Positions 53,891 to 62,529 of a stretch of 64,000 nucleotides of DNA are shown piece by piece. Origin of the DNA: Prevotella sp. (GTDB lineage Bacteria > Bacteroidota > Bacteroidia > Bacteroidales > Bacteroidaceae); contig JAGCRH010000092.1 in the NCBI GenBank assembly GCA_017964785.1, forward strand, positions 1 through 64,000, in the 5' to 3' direction. Below the pieces are notes generated by a model. It was not told the origin of the DNA, ran no database searches, and worked only from the letters and a program-made list of their open reading frames with translations. The position numbers and the translations under genes are program-made. How positions within the stretch are numbered: position 1 is the stretch's first letter; each line of letters opens with the position of its first letter.

Positions 53891-54469
53891 TTACCCTTCT
53901 GAGAGGAATTCCTCAATGATAGACAGGGCATCTTCCTCTGCCTGGGTGAGATCGTCGTTCACCACAATGGTATCGAACTTATCAACAAAGGTCAGTTCAA
54001 ACTCAGCACGGGCAATACGTTGGTCAATGACCTCTGGGGTATCCGTACCACGACCCTCCAGACGACGGCGCAGTTCTGCTATCGAGGGTGGCTTGATAAA
54101 CACGCTCAAAGCCTCATCGCCATAATATTTCTTGATATTCACGCCACCCTTCACATCGACGTCGAACACTACGTTCTGTCCTGCCTCCAACTGACGTTCT
54201 ACCTGCGCTTTCAACGTGCCATAGAAGCGGCCTGCATAAACCTCTTCATACTCTAAGAACTCGTCGTTGTCAATCCGCTGGCGAAACTCTTCTGGTGTCA
54301 GGAAGAAATACTCCACACCGTTCTGTTCCATTCCTCTTGGCGGCCTTGAGGTACAGGATATCGAGAATGCCAGGTTCAATTCTGGATGCTCTCGCATCAG
54401 CCATCCGATAATCGTCGACTTTCCTGTCCCCGATGGAGCACTTATGATAATCAACTTTCCTCTACTCAT
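53891..54469 (-). CDS. gmk: Guanylate kinase
   Basis: 192 residues. P-loop 'SAPSGTGKSTIIG' near residue 10, 'SCTSRPPRGMEQNGVEYFFL' and 'VVFDVDVKGGVNIKKYYG' identify it. It phosphorylates GMP to GDP. Length fits the family. It lies between yicC and nadD on the same strand. Confidence 0.96.
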   Translation of the reverse strand: MSRGKLIIISAPSGTGKSTIIGWLMREHPELNLAFSISCTSRPPRGMEQNGVEYFFLTPEEFRQRIDNDEFLEYEEVYAGRFYGTLKAQVERQLEAGQNVVFDVDVKGGVNIKKYYGDEALSVFIKPPSIAELRRRLEGRGTDTPEVIDQRIARAEFELTFVDKFDTIVVNDDLTQAEEDALSIIEEFLSEG

Positions 54470-54501
54470 CTCCTTCTCTCCTTTACTCCTGACTCCTTTC
54501 T

Positions 54502-55377
54502 CTAAAGCGCATTCAGCACTTGCTCCTTGATTTGTTCGAGTTCGTCCTTCATCTTCACCACGATGTTCTGCATCTCGGCCTGATTACTCTTCGAACCCGT
54601 CGTATTAATCTCACGTCCCATCTCCTGGGCGATGAAGCCGAGTTTCTTGCCTTGTCCGGCAGCCTCCTCCATCGTCTCACGGAAATATTTCAAGTGGTTG
54701 GCCAGACGCTGCTTCTCCTCACTGATGTCGAGTTTCTCGATATAATAGATCAGTTCCTGTTCCAGACGGTTCTTGTCGTACTCCACCCCAGGAATCTGCT
54801 GCAGACCTCCCTCGATACGAGCCCTGATCTTTTCCACACGTCCCTTCTCGTAGGGTTCGATGGCTGCCAGCAAATTAGCGATATTGTCAATCTTCTCCGT
54901 AAACTTCTTCTGAAGGGCAGCACCCTCCTGTTTGCGGAAGTCCACCAGACTCTTCAATGCATCGGCTACAGCCCCTTTCACGATGGTCCACTCCTCATCT
55001 TCGAGTGTCTCCACATCCGTCTTCGTCAGCACGTCAGGCATACGGGTCAGCGTGTACAACCAGTCCTGGGGCTCAGGAATGCCCACCTTCTGGGCCACGT
55101 CCTTCAACTGGTGATAGTAATTCTCCACGAGGGCTGCATTCACGGGGGTGGCATCCACAGCCGTCTCTTTTTCTATCCACACACTCATGTCCACCTTGCC
55201 CCGGATAAGAGCCTCTGCCACCATCGCCCTGCACTCCATTTCCTTCTCACGGTAGAGGGGAGCAATACGGGTCTGCAAGTCGAGTTGCTTGGAGTTCAGC
55301 GACTTGATCTCCACATGGATCTTTTTGTCCTTGTAAGCCACCACGGCGTTGCCGTAGCCTGTCATTGATTGTATCAT
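54502..55377 (-). CDS. YicC/YloC family endoribonuclease
   Basis: 291 residues. 'MIQSMTGYGNAVVAYKDKKI' followed by 'VEIKSLNSKQLDLQTR' is the YicC N-terminal domain, and 'NRLEQELIYYIEKLDISEEK' is the DUF1732 C-terminal domain ending with 'TGSKSNQAEMQNIVVKMKDE'. YicC proteins are RNA-cleaving enzymes. First gene of a seven-gene operon with a consensus promoter at 55407-55438. Confidence 0.92.
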   Translation of the reverse strand: MIQSMTGYGNAVVAYKDKKIHVEIKSLNSKQLDLQTRIAPLYREKEMECRAMVAEALIRGKVDMSVWIEKETAVDATPVNAALVENYYHQLKDVAQKVGIPEPQDWLYTLTRMPDVLTKTDVETLEDEEWTIVKGAVADALKSLVDFRKQEGAALQKKFTEKIDNIANLLAAIEPYEKGRVEKIRARIEGGLQQIPGVEYDKNRLEQELIYYIEKLDISEEKQRLANHLKYFRETMEEAAGQGKKLGFIAQEMGREINTTGSKSNQAEMQNIVVKMKDELEQIKEQVLNAL

Positions 55378-55406
55378 ATCTTTGCGTACCTATTTATATT
55401 TGGGGA

Positions 55407-55438
55407 CAAAAGTACAAATTAATAAGCGAAAAACCAAA
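55407..55438 (-). promoter_or_regulatory. Promoter of the yicC operon
   Basis: TTTG (55435-55438) and TACTTTTG (55407-55414) on the minus strand, spacer 20. Gene overlaps downstream support one transcript to 48.34 kb. Confidence 0.75.
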
Positions 55439-55529
55439 TAAAACCTAAAAAAAAGCGACGTTTTCTACAGGATGTGGAAGCCACCACGCTCCCACATCTT
55501 GTAGAATTGTTTTACTATTTGTGAAATAC

Positions 55530-55649
55530 CTATTCTTTGCTTAGAATCTGATTAGTAATCTGAATGATGTCCGCAATGTTGATGATACCATCACCATTCA
55601 CATCCGCATTCTTGATAATGTAGTTTTCAGGCAAAGGAAGGAAAAACAT
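55530..55649 (-). pseudogene. Orphan dockerin-type repeat (gene remnant)
   Basis: A 39-residue frame ends in 'NADVNGDGIINIADIIQITN' and ILSKE plus stop, a single type-I dockerin-like calcium-binding motif as found at C-termini of secreted Bacteroidota proteins. A stop precedes its ATG directly, and nothing resembling the rest of a secreted enzyme lies upstream. It is best read as the tail of a gene lost by deletion. Confidence 0.75.
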
Positions 55650-55904
55650 CTAAAAAGTTGCACATTATAGTATTATTGTGCCATTAATGCTTGTTCCAAA
55701 TATATTGACAAAGCGACTGCTGACATTTGCGATTTTATCAGCAAACGATCAGAAGGCCGCAAATACGCGAGTTATGGACGTTTTTGTAAAAGGCTGATTA
55801 ATCGGCAGTTACGCATTCGCTTGAATGAGGGGTCATCTTTGGGTCGTTCAGATAGTCTCTTTCAACCATTGAAAAGGCACTTTCGAGTCATTAGAACGTC
55901 ATCT
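55650..55904. other. Gene-free spacer
   Basis: I see no gene, promoter of good quality or clear repeat here. It is probably the scar of the gene whose dockerin tail remains at 55530-55649. Confidence 0.5.
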
Positions 55905-55995
55905 TACAGGGGAAAAGTGATATTCGGACGACTGTAAAGTGCCTTTGGAACAATCGTAAAGTGCCATTGGAACGACTGTAAAGTACCGCCTCTAC
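55905..55995. repeat. Degenerate ~21-bp tandem repeats
   Basis: Four copies of roughly GGAACGACTGTAAAGTGCC lie head to tail with small changes. A related AATCGTAA motif ends the array. No reading frame. Confidence 0.75.
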
Positions 55996-56255
55996 AAATC
56001 GTAAGCCTCTTTATCATCAAAACCCCGAAAAAAAGATCTCTCTGCCGCTCTATTTCGAGCAAACGGAGAGATGCTTTTTCAGGCATATAATCTTTACAAA
56101 TGAAAAAAGAAAGCAAAAAAAGATAGAGGATGGCAGAAGAGCACAACATTCCTGCAACACAGGGGCCCTCTGTGTTATATTTCGATGTTTGCGGCATCAT
56201 TTTCTTTAGCAGCAAGGGCTTTCGATGGGCTGATTTTGAAATAATTGCCGAAAGA

Positions 56256-56287
56256 TTTGGAGGTAAGTATAAAAATATCTACCTTTG
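56256..56287 (+). promoter_or_regulatory. Promoter of the ATPase/STAS pair
   Basis: TTTG (56256-56259) and TACCTTTG (56280-56287) with a 20-base spacer; the ATG is at 56306. Confidence 0.78.
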
Positions 56288-56305
56288 CAAACAAAACAAG
56301 TCGTC

Positions 56306-56720
56306 ATGGACGTAGCGTTTATTTTAGATAAGTATTTCAAAGGGATGGATAATGTCTCCATAGACGTGTTTGACGCACAGACGTTAAACGCAGTCTATCG
56401 GGATGTCGTCAATGCTATGACCTCTCATTTCGAAATCGAAGTGAGTGTGCTCCAAGCGTTGAGCTATTGTCTCTATGAGATGATGGACAACGTTCATATA
56501 CATTCCGGCAAGCCGCTGGGTACGGCCATGACGCATTATGATGATTCACACAAGACCCTCAGTCATCGAGAATGGATTCTGGCAAGGGACTCTTATCTAT
56601 ATGGAAATAGGGACGGGCGAGGAAATCGACCCTAATCTGATTGTTGATTATCGCGCGTCTGTTGTAGAAGAGTATAACGAGACATTTGTGGAAACAGAAG
56701 AATTGGAATCACTATGGTAG
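56306..56720 (+). pseudogene. Histidine-kinase-like ATPase, internally deleted and frameshifted
   Basis: The first 80 codons encode a start 'MDVAFILDKYFKGMDNVSID' and an N-box-like 'LSYCLYEMMDNVHIHSGKPL', then after 'THYDDSHKTL' the frame changes. The other frame reads 'VIENGFWQGTLIYMEIGTGE' to 'VETEELESLW', the usual end of such proteins. The G1 and G2 ATP-lid boxes expected in between are absent, so roughly 120-140 residues seem to be deleted (inferred). The remaining part cannot bind ATP. It overlaps the STAS-like gene by seven bases. Confidence 0.75.
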
Positions 56721-57007
56721 AATTTAAATTCATAGAATACGGAACGGACTTCGGGACACGCGATATGGGTCAGAAACTCCGAGAGAAACTGTTACCGCTC
56801 ATTAACGGTAACGAGAAGGTTGTTCTGGATTTCACAGGCGTCAATGTGGTATCCAACTCCTTCGCTGATGAATGCATCGCCAAACTACTCTTGGAAATGC
56901 CTTTATCGGAGTTGAAGCGCCGCACCACTTTCCGCGGATTGAATCCATTGGCTGAACGTAGCGTATTGGTAGCACTTCAACGAAGATATAAAGTATTATC
57001 TACCTGA
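56714..57007 (+). CDS. STAS-like protein (DUF4325)
   Basis: 97 residues. 'NEKVVLDFTGVNVVSNSFAD' is the strand-turn-helix of DUF4325, a STAS-like fold that usually partners a histidine-kinase-like ATPase. It is intact though its partner gene upstream is broken. In sigma-control systems such pairs act as anti-sigma kinase and antagonist; here the role is unknown. Confidence 0.82.
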   Translation: MVEFKFIEYGTDFGTRDMGQKLREKLLPLINGNEKVVLDFTGVNVVSNSFADECIAKLLLEMPLSELKRRTTFRGLNPLAERSVLVALQRRYKVLST

Positions 57008-57033
57008 ATTCCCTTCTTATTACTAGAAATTCG

Positions 57034-57041
57034 TAAATTTG
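57034..57041 (+). promoter_or_regulatory. -7 box of dinB
   Basis: TAAATTTG ends five bases before the dinB ATG at 57047; the -33 region is weak. Suggests a leaderless message. Confidence 0.5.
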
Positions 57042-57046
57042 CAGCA

Positions 57047-58144
57047 ATGAAGAAGATTATTCATGTCGACATGGATCAGTTCTTCGCTGCTGTGGAACTA
57101 CTCGACCATCCAGAACTGAAGGGCTTGCCTATCGCCGTTGGCCACGATGCGGAGCGGGGTGTGGTGTCGACGGCCAGTTACGAGGCCCGTCGTTTTGGCG
57201 TCCATTCGGCTCAGTCCATTCAGGTGGCCAAGCGTTTGTGTCCACAACTCATCATCATCGAGCCGCATTTCCAAAGATATAAAGAGGTGTCGGCTCAGTT
57301 GCACGACATCTTCCACGACTATACCGACCTGATAGAACCCATCTCGCTCGATGAGGCTTTTCTGGACGTGACAGACAACAAACATGGTATCGAACTGGGT
57401 GTCGACATCGCCCGTGAGATCAAACAGCGCATCAGGGAAACCACCAATCTGACGGCATCAGCAGGCGTCAGTTATTGCAAGTTCCTGGCGAAGATTGCCT
57501 CCGACTGGCGCAAGCCCGATGGTCTGACGGTGATTCACCCTGACAAGGCGCTCGACTTCATTGCGCAGTTGAGGGTGGAGAAGATCTGGGGCGTAGGTCG
57601 GAAGACGGCTGATAAGATGCACCACATGGGAATCTTTACTGGAGCCGATCTCCGTCAGATGTCGCTCAACCGACTGCAACAGGAGTTTGGCAAGATGGGG
57701 CAGGTGTTTTACGACTTCGCCCGTGGTATCGATAATCGCCCTGTTATTTCCGAATGGGAGCGCAAGTCGGTCAGTTGTGAGCGGACTTTCGAAAAGGACA
57801 TCAGCCAGAATACCGATGTCACCATCCATCTCTATCACACCGTGCTCGAACTCGTCCGTCGCATTGAGAAAAACGACTTCGAGGGCCGCACCCTGACGCT
57901 GAAAGTAAAATTCGAGGACTTCCAACAGATCACTCGCAGCATCACCGTCGATCACATCCTTCGTACCAAGGATGACATCCTTCCCTTTGCCAAACAACTG
58001 ATGCACAGCGTGGAATACCATTCCCATCCCATCCGCCTCATCGGTCTTGGCGTTTCCAATCAGAAAGGCGCCACTGATCAGGCACAACCCCGCTGGATCC
58101 AACTCGAACTTGATTTCGAGGGGAAATCCCTTACTCAATGCTGA
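57047..58144 (+). CDS. dinB: DNA polymerase IV
   Basis: 365 residues of the Y-family. 'IHVDMDQFFAAVELLDHPEL' gives the first catalytic Asp, 'PISLDEAFLDV' the other acidic residues, and 'ASAGVSYCKFLAKIASDWRK' follows; C-terminal little-finger domain 'RTLTLKVKFEDFQQITRS'. Error-prone synthesis past DNA damage. The final 14 bases overlap the convergent DUF1593 gene. Confidence 0.95.
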   Translation: MKKIIHVDMDQFFAAVELLDHPELKGLPIAVGHDAERGVVSTASYEARRFGVHSAQSIQVAKRLCPQLIIIEPHFQRYKEVSAQLHDIFHDYTDLIEPISLDEAFLDVTDNKHGIELGVDIAREIKQRIRETTNLTASAGVSYCKFLAKIASDWRKPDGLTVIHPDKALDFIAQLRVEKIWGVGRKTADKMHHMGIFTGADLRQMSLNRLQQEFGKMGQVFYDFARGIDNRPVISEWERKSVSCERTFEKDISQNTDVTIHLYHTVLELVRRIEKNDFEGRTLTLKVKFEDFQQITRSITVDHILRTKDDILPFAKQLMHSVEYHSHPIRLIGLGVSNQKGATDQAQPRWIQLELDFEGKSLTQC

Positions 58145-59588
58145 TGATAACCCGGCGGTAGGCCACCAGACGGAAGGGCCCGTCGTCGTGGACTTCGCAG
58201 ATAATATGTAGCGTCTGGCCGACGGCATCAGCAGGAATCTTTATAATGGCTATGGACTGGTCAGACTGGTCGATAGCCACTTTCGTTGTGCCAATCTCCG
58301 GCTGCCGCCACCAAAGGAAACTGAGATTATCACCATCAGGGTCAAAGGATTTCGAGGCGTCCATACGAATGGAGAAGACATCGTCTTTGCCGACCCCAGG
58401 AGGGACGGTGACGGTAATCGTGTCATTGGGCATGGCTATCGAGGCGCCTTCATGGGTAAGCAGAGGAACGAATTCCACCTGCGGAGTTATTACAATATAA
58501 GGATTAAGGTTGCCTCGACCTTCGGCAGCCCATTGCATACGGGCCATAAAGTCGTTGAGTTCATCAGGATAGAAACGGGTCTTATAGCCCACGCTGATGC
58601 TACGGAGCGGTTCCTGCCAAGAGGTCCAGGCGGTGGTCAGCGAGTCAGGACACATCCCTCTTTCGTGATAGCCAGCCCAACCTGCCTGATGCGGGTCTTC
58701 GGGGTCGTTCAGACCATGAGGCATCACATAGAGAAAACTCGGCGTATCGCCCTCCACACCCCATTTATAGGTAGGATATTCCTTGCCTAAGGCACCTTTA
58801 CCCTGGATATTCTCTTTGTGCTGTTGCCAGTGGCGCTTGCCCAGTTCGCACTGTTCCTGCCACGTACCCTCATCCCAGATAAACTGTAAGTCGTCCTTAA
58901 ACTCACGCCTTAGCCACATGTGGGAACTGTAGGCACGATCCATCCGCATATTGTACTGCATATCCTGATCGGTAATCGTATAGATGCGGAACTTCCTGAC
59001 AAACCGCTTCAGTTCCTCTGCCGAACGTGTCTGTTTCACGCGCCAGATGGCTTGTGCCAAAGTGTTTGCACCACCCCACGCTGCCACATAGATAGGTCGC
59101 GGATCGTCCTCATCAGCCAGACGGATGAGCAGTTCACTGCCTGGCGAGTCGTTGCCCTCGCCAATCACTTTGATACCACCCCGCTGACTGCCCATCACAG
59201 CACGACTCTTCATATAGTCGGCACTGGGCCAATAGCCGAGTTGTTGCTGGCCGTTCTCCTGCTCTATTGACAGACATCCTTGTTGACCAGAGCGTTTCAT
59301 CAGATTAGGCACATCCTTCCGATAAGCCTCAATGACTCGGAAGAGATAGTCTGCCCACTCCACGGGATAAGGATCGCAGTTCCAGCCTACTGACGTAATC
59401 AGTGCTTCCACCTCGAAACAATCAGCGTAGGCCATCAGCCTCACCATCGACTCCATATCGTCCGGCTCCACATCTGCCGGCGCAATGTCCGTACAAACCA
59501 CCAACCGAGGTTTCAACCCAGCATCCGCCTTCGCCAGCCCCGTCATCGAAACGGCCAGCAAACAGATTAAAGAAACAAGAAACTTCAT
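58131..59588 (-). CDS. Secreted DUF1593 (nucleoside-hydrolase-like) protein
   Basis: 485 residues from the ATG at 59588 with a signal peptide (MKFLVSLICLLAVSMTGLAK). 'LVVCTDIAPADVEPDDMESM' resembles the metal-binding Asp motif of nucleoside hydrolases; 'YVAAWGGANTLAQAIWRVKQ' is typical of DUF1593. The C-terminal 100 residues look like a PKD/Ig-type domain ('DASKSFDPDGDNLSFLWWRQ'). Often coupled with glycoside hydrolases; here it follows alpha-galactosidase by 14 bases. Confidence 0.87.
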   Translation of the reverse strand: MKFLVSLICLLAVSMTGLAKADAGLKPRLVVCTDIAPADVEPDDMESMVRLMAYADCFEVEALITSVGWNCDPYPVEWADYLFRVIEAYRKDVPNLMKRSGQQGCLSIEQENGQQQLGYWPSADYMKSRAVMGSQRGGIKVIGEGNDSPGSELLIRLADEDDPRPIYVAAWGGANTLAQAIWRVKQTRSAEELKRFVRKFRIYTITDQDMQYNMRMDRAYSSHMWLRREFKDDLQFIWDEGTWQEQCELGKRHWQQHKENIQGKGALGKEYPTYKWGVEGDTPSFLYVMPHGLNDPEDPHQAGWAGYHERGMCPDSLTTAWTSWQEPLRSISVGYKTRFYPDELNDFMARMQWAAEGRGNLNPYIVITPQVEFVPLLTHEGASIAMPNDTITVTVPPGVGKDDVFSIRMDASKSFDPDGDNLSFLWWRQPEIGTTKVAIDQSDQSIAIIKIPADAVGQTLHIICEVHDDGPFRLVAYRRVIISIE

Positions 59589-59601
59589 CCTCTTATAAAG
59601 A

Positions 59602-61788
59602 TTACTCTGCTTCCAACAGGAGGACACGACTGCTCCAGTCGGTCTTCTTTGACCATTCGGGCTCATTACGGTAAGGCATTTCAAGACCGTGGTTCATCAA
59701 GTAGGCACCACTGAAGGTCTTTCCCTCGATGTCCATCGGTTTCAGGTCGATGCGGTTCAGTTCGTGTACCTTATAATTCTTGTTGGCATCAAGGCCAGCC
59801 ATCTTTACTCGCGGCAGATGCTCATTCTGGAACGACTCGGTCTTCCACCAGAAGAAGACAGACTTCGACTTCTGCTCGTTCACGTACATCAGAGAGGCGA
59901 GGCCTTGTTTGTCGTAAGGCGAGACGAGACGATAGAGGTCACCGAACTGCACGATGGACCGTATCTGCTTATACTCGGCAATGGCCTTGCGACAGAGCGT
60001 CTTCTCATCATCCGTCATGTTCTTAGGCTGAATCTCCATACCTAAGCGTCCACTCATGGCCACGTCGATACGATATTTCATGGCAGTGGTGCGGAAGACG
60101 GTGTGATTCGGTGTGGCAGAGATATGCGAAGCCATTGCGATGGCAGGGAAGAAATACGAGGTACCCCACTGCATGTAGATACGCTGCAGGGCATCGGTAT
60201 TGTCGCTGACCCAGAACTCATCGAAGTAAGGCAGCACACCCCAGTTGGCACGTCCGCCACCAGAGGCGCAGGCCTGGATGGTGAGGTCGGGATACTTGGC
60301 GCGCACCCGCTGACAAGTCTTCTCCAAACCACGATGATACTCAATATAGAGGTGACTCTGATCGTTCATCGTCAGGTACTGCGAACCGTGATTCAAAATT
60401 GGCATGTTAGCATCCCACTTGATATAGTCGATCTCCGGATATTTCGTCATGAGGTTATCGACGACGCTGAACACGAAGTCCTGTACCTTGGGATTGCCCA
60501 TGTCGAGGATCAACTGCGTACCACCACGCCCCTGCACAGCCTCACGCTTCGGGGCCTTGATGATCCAGTCGGGGTGAGCCTCATAGAGTTCAGAGACGGA
60601 GTTCGTCATCTCGGGCTCAATCCAGATGCCGAACTTAATGCCGTGCTTCTTAGCATCGCGGAGCAGTCCCTCGATACCCTCAGGCAGTTTGTTCTTATCT
60701 ACCACCCAGTCGCCGAGAGAGGAGTTGTCCGTCTTACGGGGATACTTGTCACCAAACCAACCATCGTCCATCACGAAGAGTTCGCCACCCATCGAGGCAA
60801 TGTCACCCATCATCTGATCCATGCCCTGCTGGTTGATGTCGAAATAGACACCCTCCCAGGAGTTCAGCAGGATCTTGCGCTCCTTGTTACCGTGGGCCAG
60901 CATATACTTGCGGCCCCACTTATGGAAATTGCGGGATACGCCAGAGAGTCCCTGCTGCGAGAAACTGAGGGCAACTTTTGGTGTCACAAAGGTCTCGCCT
61001 TTCTTCAGATGATACTCAGAGTTGTCGGGATTGATGCCAGCGAAGAAATAGTGGTATTCAGTATCATCCGTCTCCACCTTTAGTTGGTAGTTGCCTGAAT
61101 AGCAGAGAGCCGCACCGATGACATCGCCTGTATTCTCCTGACCCTTACCGTTGAGTGAGAACATCACTTCAGCATGATCGGTATGTGAGTTGCGCGAGCC
61201 ATCCTTATTCTTAATCACCTTCTCGCCAGCGAGGATTGGTTCTTCCACCAACTGAGCCTCGTTGGCCCAAGAGCCATAGAAATGCGAGAGCCACACATCA
61301 CCCCTACGGATGGGCAGACAGATAGAGGCAAACTGCGTCAGTGTGACGGGTTTGGCCTCGCCGTTGGTGATTTCTGCCCAGGTCTCAATCATATCTTCAT
61401 CTTGATAGGCCTTATAGCAGAGCGTTGCTGATACGGGATATTCCGGATCCTTCAGGGTGATTCGTAGGGTGTTGTCTTTGTTCTCCATCCCTGTGACATA
61501 CATCGCCGTGGAAAGGTTGCCATCCGAATGTTTCATGGCGAGTGCGGCCTCAGCAGGGCAGTTCAGGCCATAGATAGGATAGGCATCCATCCGTCCGTTA
61601 CGGGGTGTCTGCAAGTGAGCCAAGTCATAGTTGCTGAGTTTCGCACCGAAATAGACATACTGTGGCTGTTTGCCGTTTTCCACATTAAGTACCATTGTGA
61701 CATTTTTCGTTTGGACAGTCACCTGCTCTGCCTGCATCGACATCGACACAGCCAACAGCATTCCGAGAATCATTGCTTTCTTCATCAT
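59602..61788 (-). CDS. Secreted alpha-galactosidase, GH36-type
   Basis: 728 residues with a signal peptide (about 1-20). The GH36 nucleophile sits in 'IDYIKWDANM' (Asp459) and the acid/base in 'FWVSDNTDALQR' (Asp529). Large N-terminal beta domain ('YFGAKLSNYDLAHLQTP') and 'FVMDDGWFGDKYP' also fit. It releases galactose from oligosaccharides in plant fibre or host glycans. First of a two-gene unit with DUF1593; a TACTTTTG box lies at 61820-61827. The start may be 61788 or the adjacent 61785. Confidence 0.93.
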   Translation of the reverse strand: MMKKAMILGMLLAVSMSMQAEQVTVQTKNVTMVLNVENGKQPQYVYFGAKLSNYDLAHLQTPRNGRMDAYPIYGLNCPAEAALAMKHSDGNLSTAMYVTGMENKDNTLRITLKDPEYPVSATLCYKAYQDEDMIETWAEITNGEAKPVTLTQFASICLPIRRGDVWLSHFYGSWANEAQLVEEPILAGEKVIKNKDGSRNSHTDHAEVMFSLNGKGQENTGDVIGAALCYSGNYQLKVETDDTEYHYFFAGINPDNSEYHLKKGETFVTPKVALSFSQQGLSGVSRNFHKWGRKYMLAHGNKERKILLNSWEGVYFDINQQGMDQMMGDIASMGGELFVMDDGWFGDKYPRKTDNSSLGDWVVDKNKLPEGIEGLLRDAKKHGIKFGIWIEPEMTNSVSELYEAHPDWIIKAPKREAVQGRGGTQLILDMGNPKVQDFVFSVVDNLMTKYPEIDYIKWDANMPILNHGSQYLTMNDQSHLYIEYHRGLEKTCQRVRAKYPDLTIQACASGGGRANWGVLPYFDEFWVSDNTDALQRIYMQWGTSYFFPAIAMASHISATPNHTVFRTTAMKYRIDVAMSGRLGMEIQPKNMTDDEKTLCRKAIAEYKQIRSIVQFGDLYRLVSPYDKQGLASLMYVNEQKSKSVFFWWKTESFQNEHLPRVKMAGLDANKNYKVHELNRIDLKPMDIEGKTFSGAYLMNHGLEMPYRNEPEWSKKTDWSSRVLLLEAE

Positions 61789-61819
61789 TGTTAATGAACT
61801 TTGTTTTTAGTTTCTGATG

Positions 61820-61878
61820 CAAAAGTACAAAATTATCTGTGATAATCTGTGTAATCTGTGGCTTTTTTTGTAATTTTG
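61820..61878. promoter_or_regulatory. Divergent -7 boxes alpha-galactosidase/mntP
   Basis: Minus TACTTTTG (61820-61827) for the galactosidase and plus TAATTTTG (61871-61878) for mntP. The -33 boxes are poor. Confidence 0.5.
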
Positions 61879-61914
61879 CAGCCAAAGTGCAAGAATGAGG
61901 TAAACAAATACTAT

Positions 61915-62529
61915 ATGAATCTCTTAGATATCATCCTCTTAGCCGTCGCTCTGGCAATGGACTGTTTTACGGTTTCCATCGTCAGTGGGATCATTCTGAC
62001 ACAGAGGGACGGTTCTTTTGTTACACCGACTGATGTAACAAAAGAACCGTCCCTCTGTGTCATCCGTATGGCGTTCCTCTTTGGTTTTTTCCAGGCTCTG
62101 ATGCCACTGTTGGGCTGGCTGGGCATCAGTCATTTCCAGTCGTATATGGAAGCCTACGACCACTGGATTGCCTTCGGACTGTTAGGCCTCATCGGAGGAA
62201 AGATGATCTGGGAGAGTTTCAGTCCTGAGGAAGAGCATCATTTCAATCCCTGTCGTCTGCGTACCCAACTGCTCCTTGCCGTTGCCACCAGCATCGACGC
62301 ACTGGCTGTCGGCATCTCCTTTGCCTGCACGGGTTATACCGCCCTCAGCCAACTCACCCTACCGCTCCTCCTCATAGGTTTGGTATCCTTTCTCTTCAGC
62401 ATCATCGGCTACCACTTAGGCCGTTGTTTCGGAAAGACCATCATCCGCCGACTAAACCCCGAACTCATAGGAGGCACCATCCTTATCTTGATAGGCGTGA
62501 AGGTTTTAATGTCGCATCTATTACAATAA
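61915..62529 (+). CDS. mntP: MntP-type manganese exporter with an inserted palindrome
   Basis: 204 residues, about six membrane segments. 'ILLAVALAMDCFTVSIVSGI' and 'LLLAVATSIDALAVGISFAC' are the two related repeats with Asp of MntP (DUF204). Between 'IVSGIILTQ' and 'RMAFLFGFFQALMPLLGWL' there are about 20 residues (RDGSFVTPTDVTKEPSLCVI) from the 66-bp palindrome at 61997-62062, placed in the loop after the first segment. The exporter may still fold. Confidence 0.9.
   Translation: MNLLDIILLAVALAMDCFTVSIVSGIILTQRDGSFVTPTDVTKEPSLCVIRMAFLFGFFQALMPLLGWLGISHFQSYMEAYDHWIAFGLLGLIGGKMIWESFSPEEEHHFNPCRLRTQLLLAVATSIDALAVGISFACTGYTALSQLTLPLLLIGLVSFLFSIIGYHLGRCFGKTIIRRLNPELIGGTILILIGVKVLMSHLLQ
61997..62062. 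repeat. GGACGGTTCTTTTG palindrome, copy 3 (mntP)
   Basis: 29-bp arms (61997-62025 and 62034-62062) perfect by eye around an 8-base loop; 22 codons, so the frame is kept. Same core AGAGGGACGGTTCTTTTGT as the other copies. Confidence 0.96.

Noticed and set aside
60103..61083. 326-codon frame opposite the alpha-galactosidase
   Set aside because: It overlaps the conserved GH36 catalytic region on the other strand; no motif.
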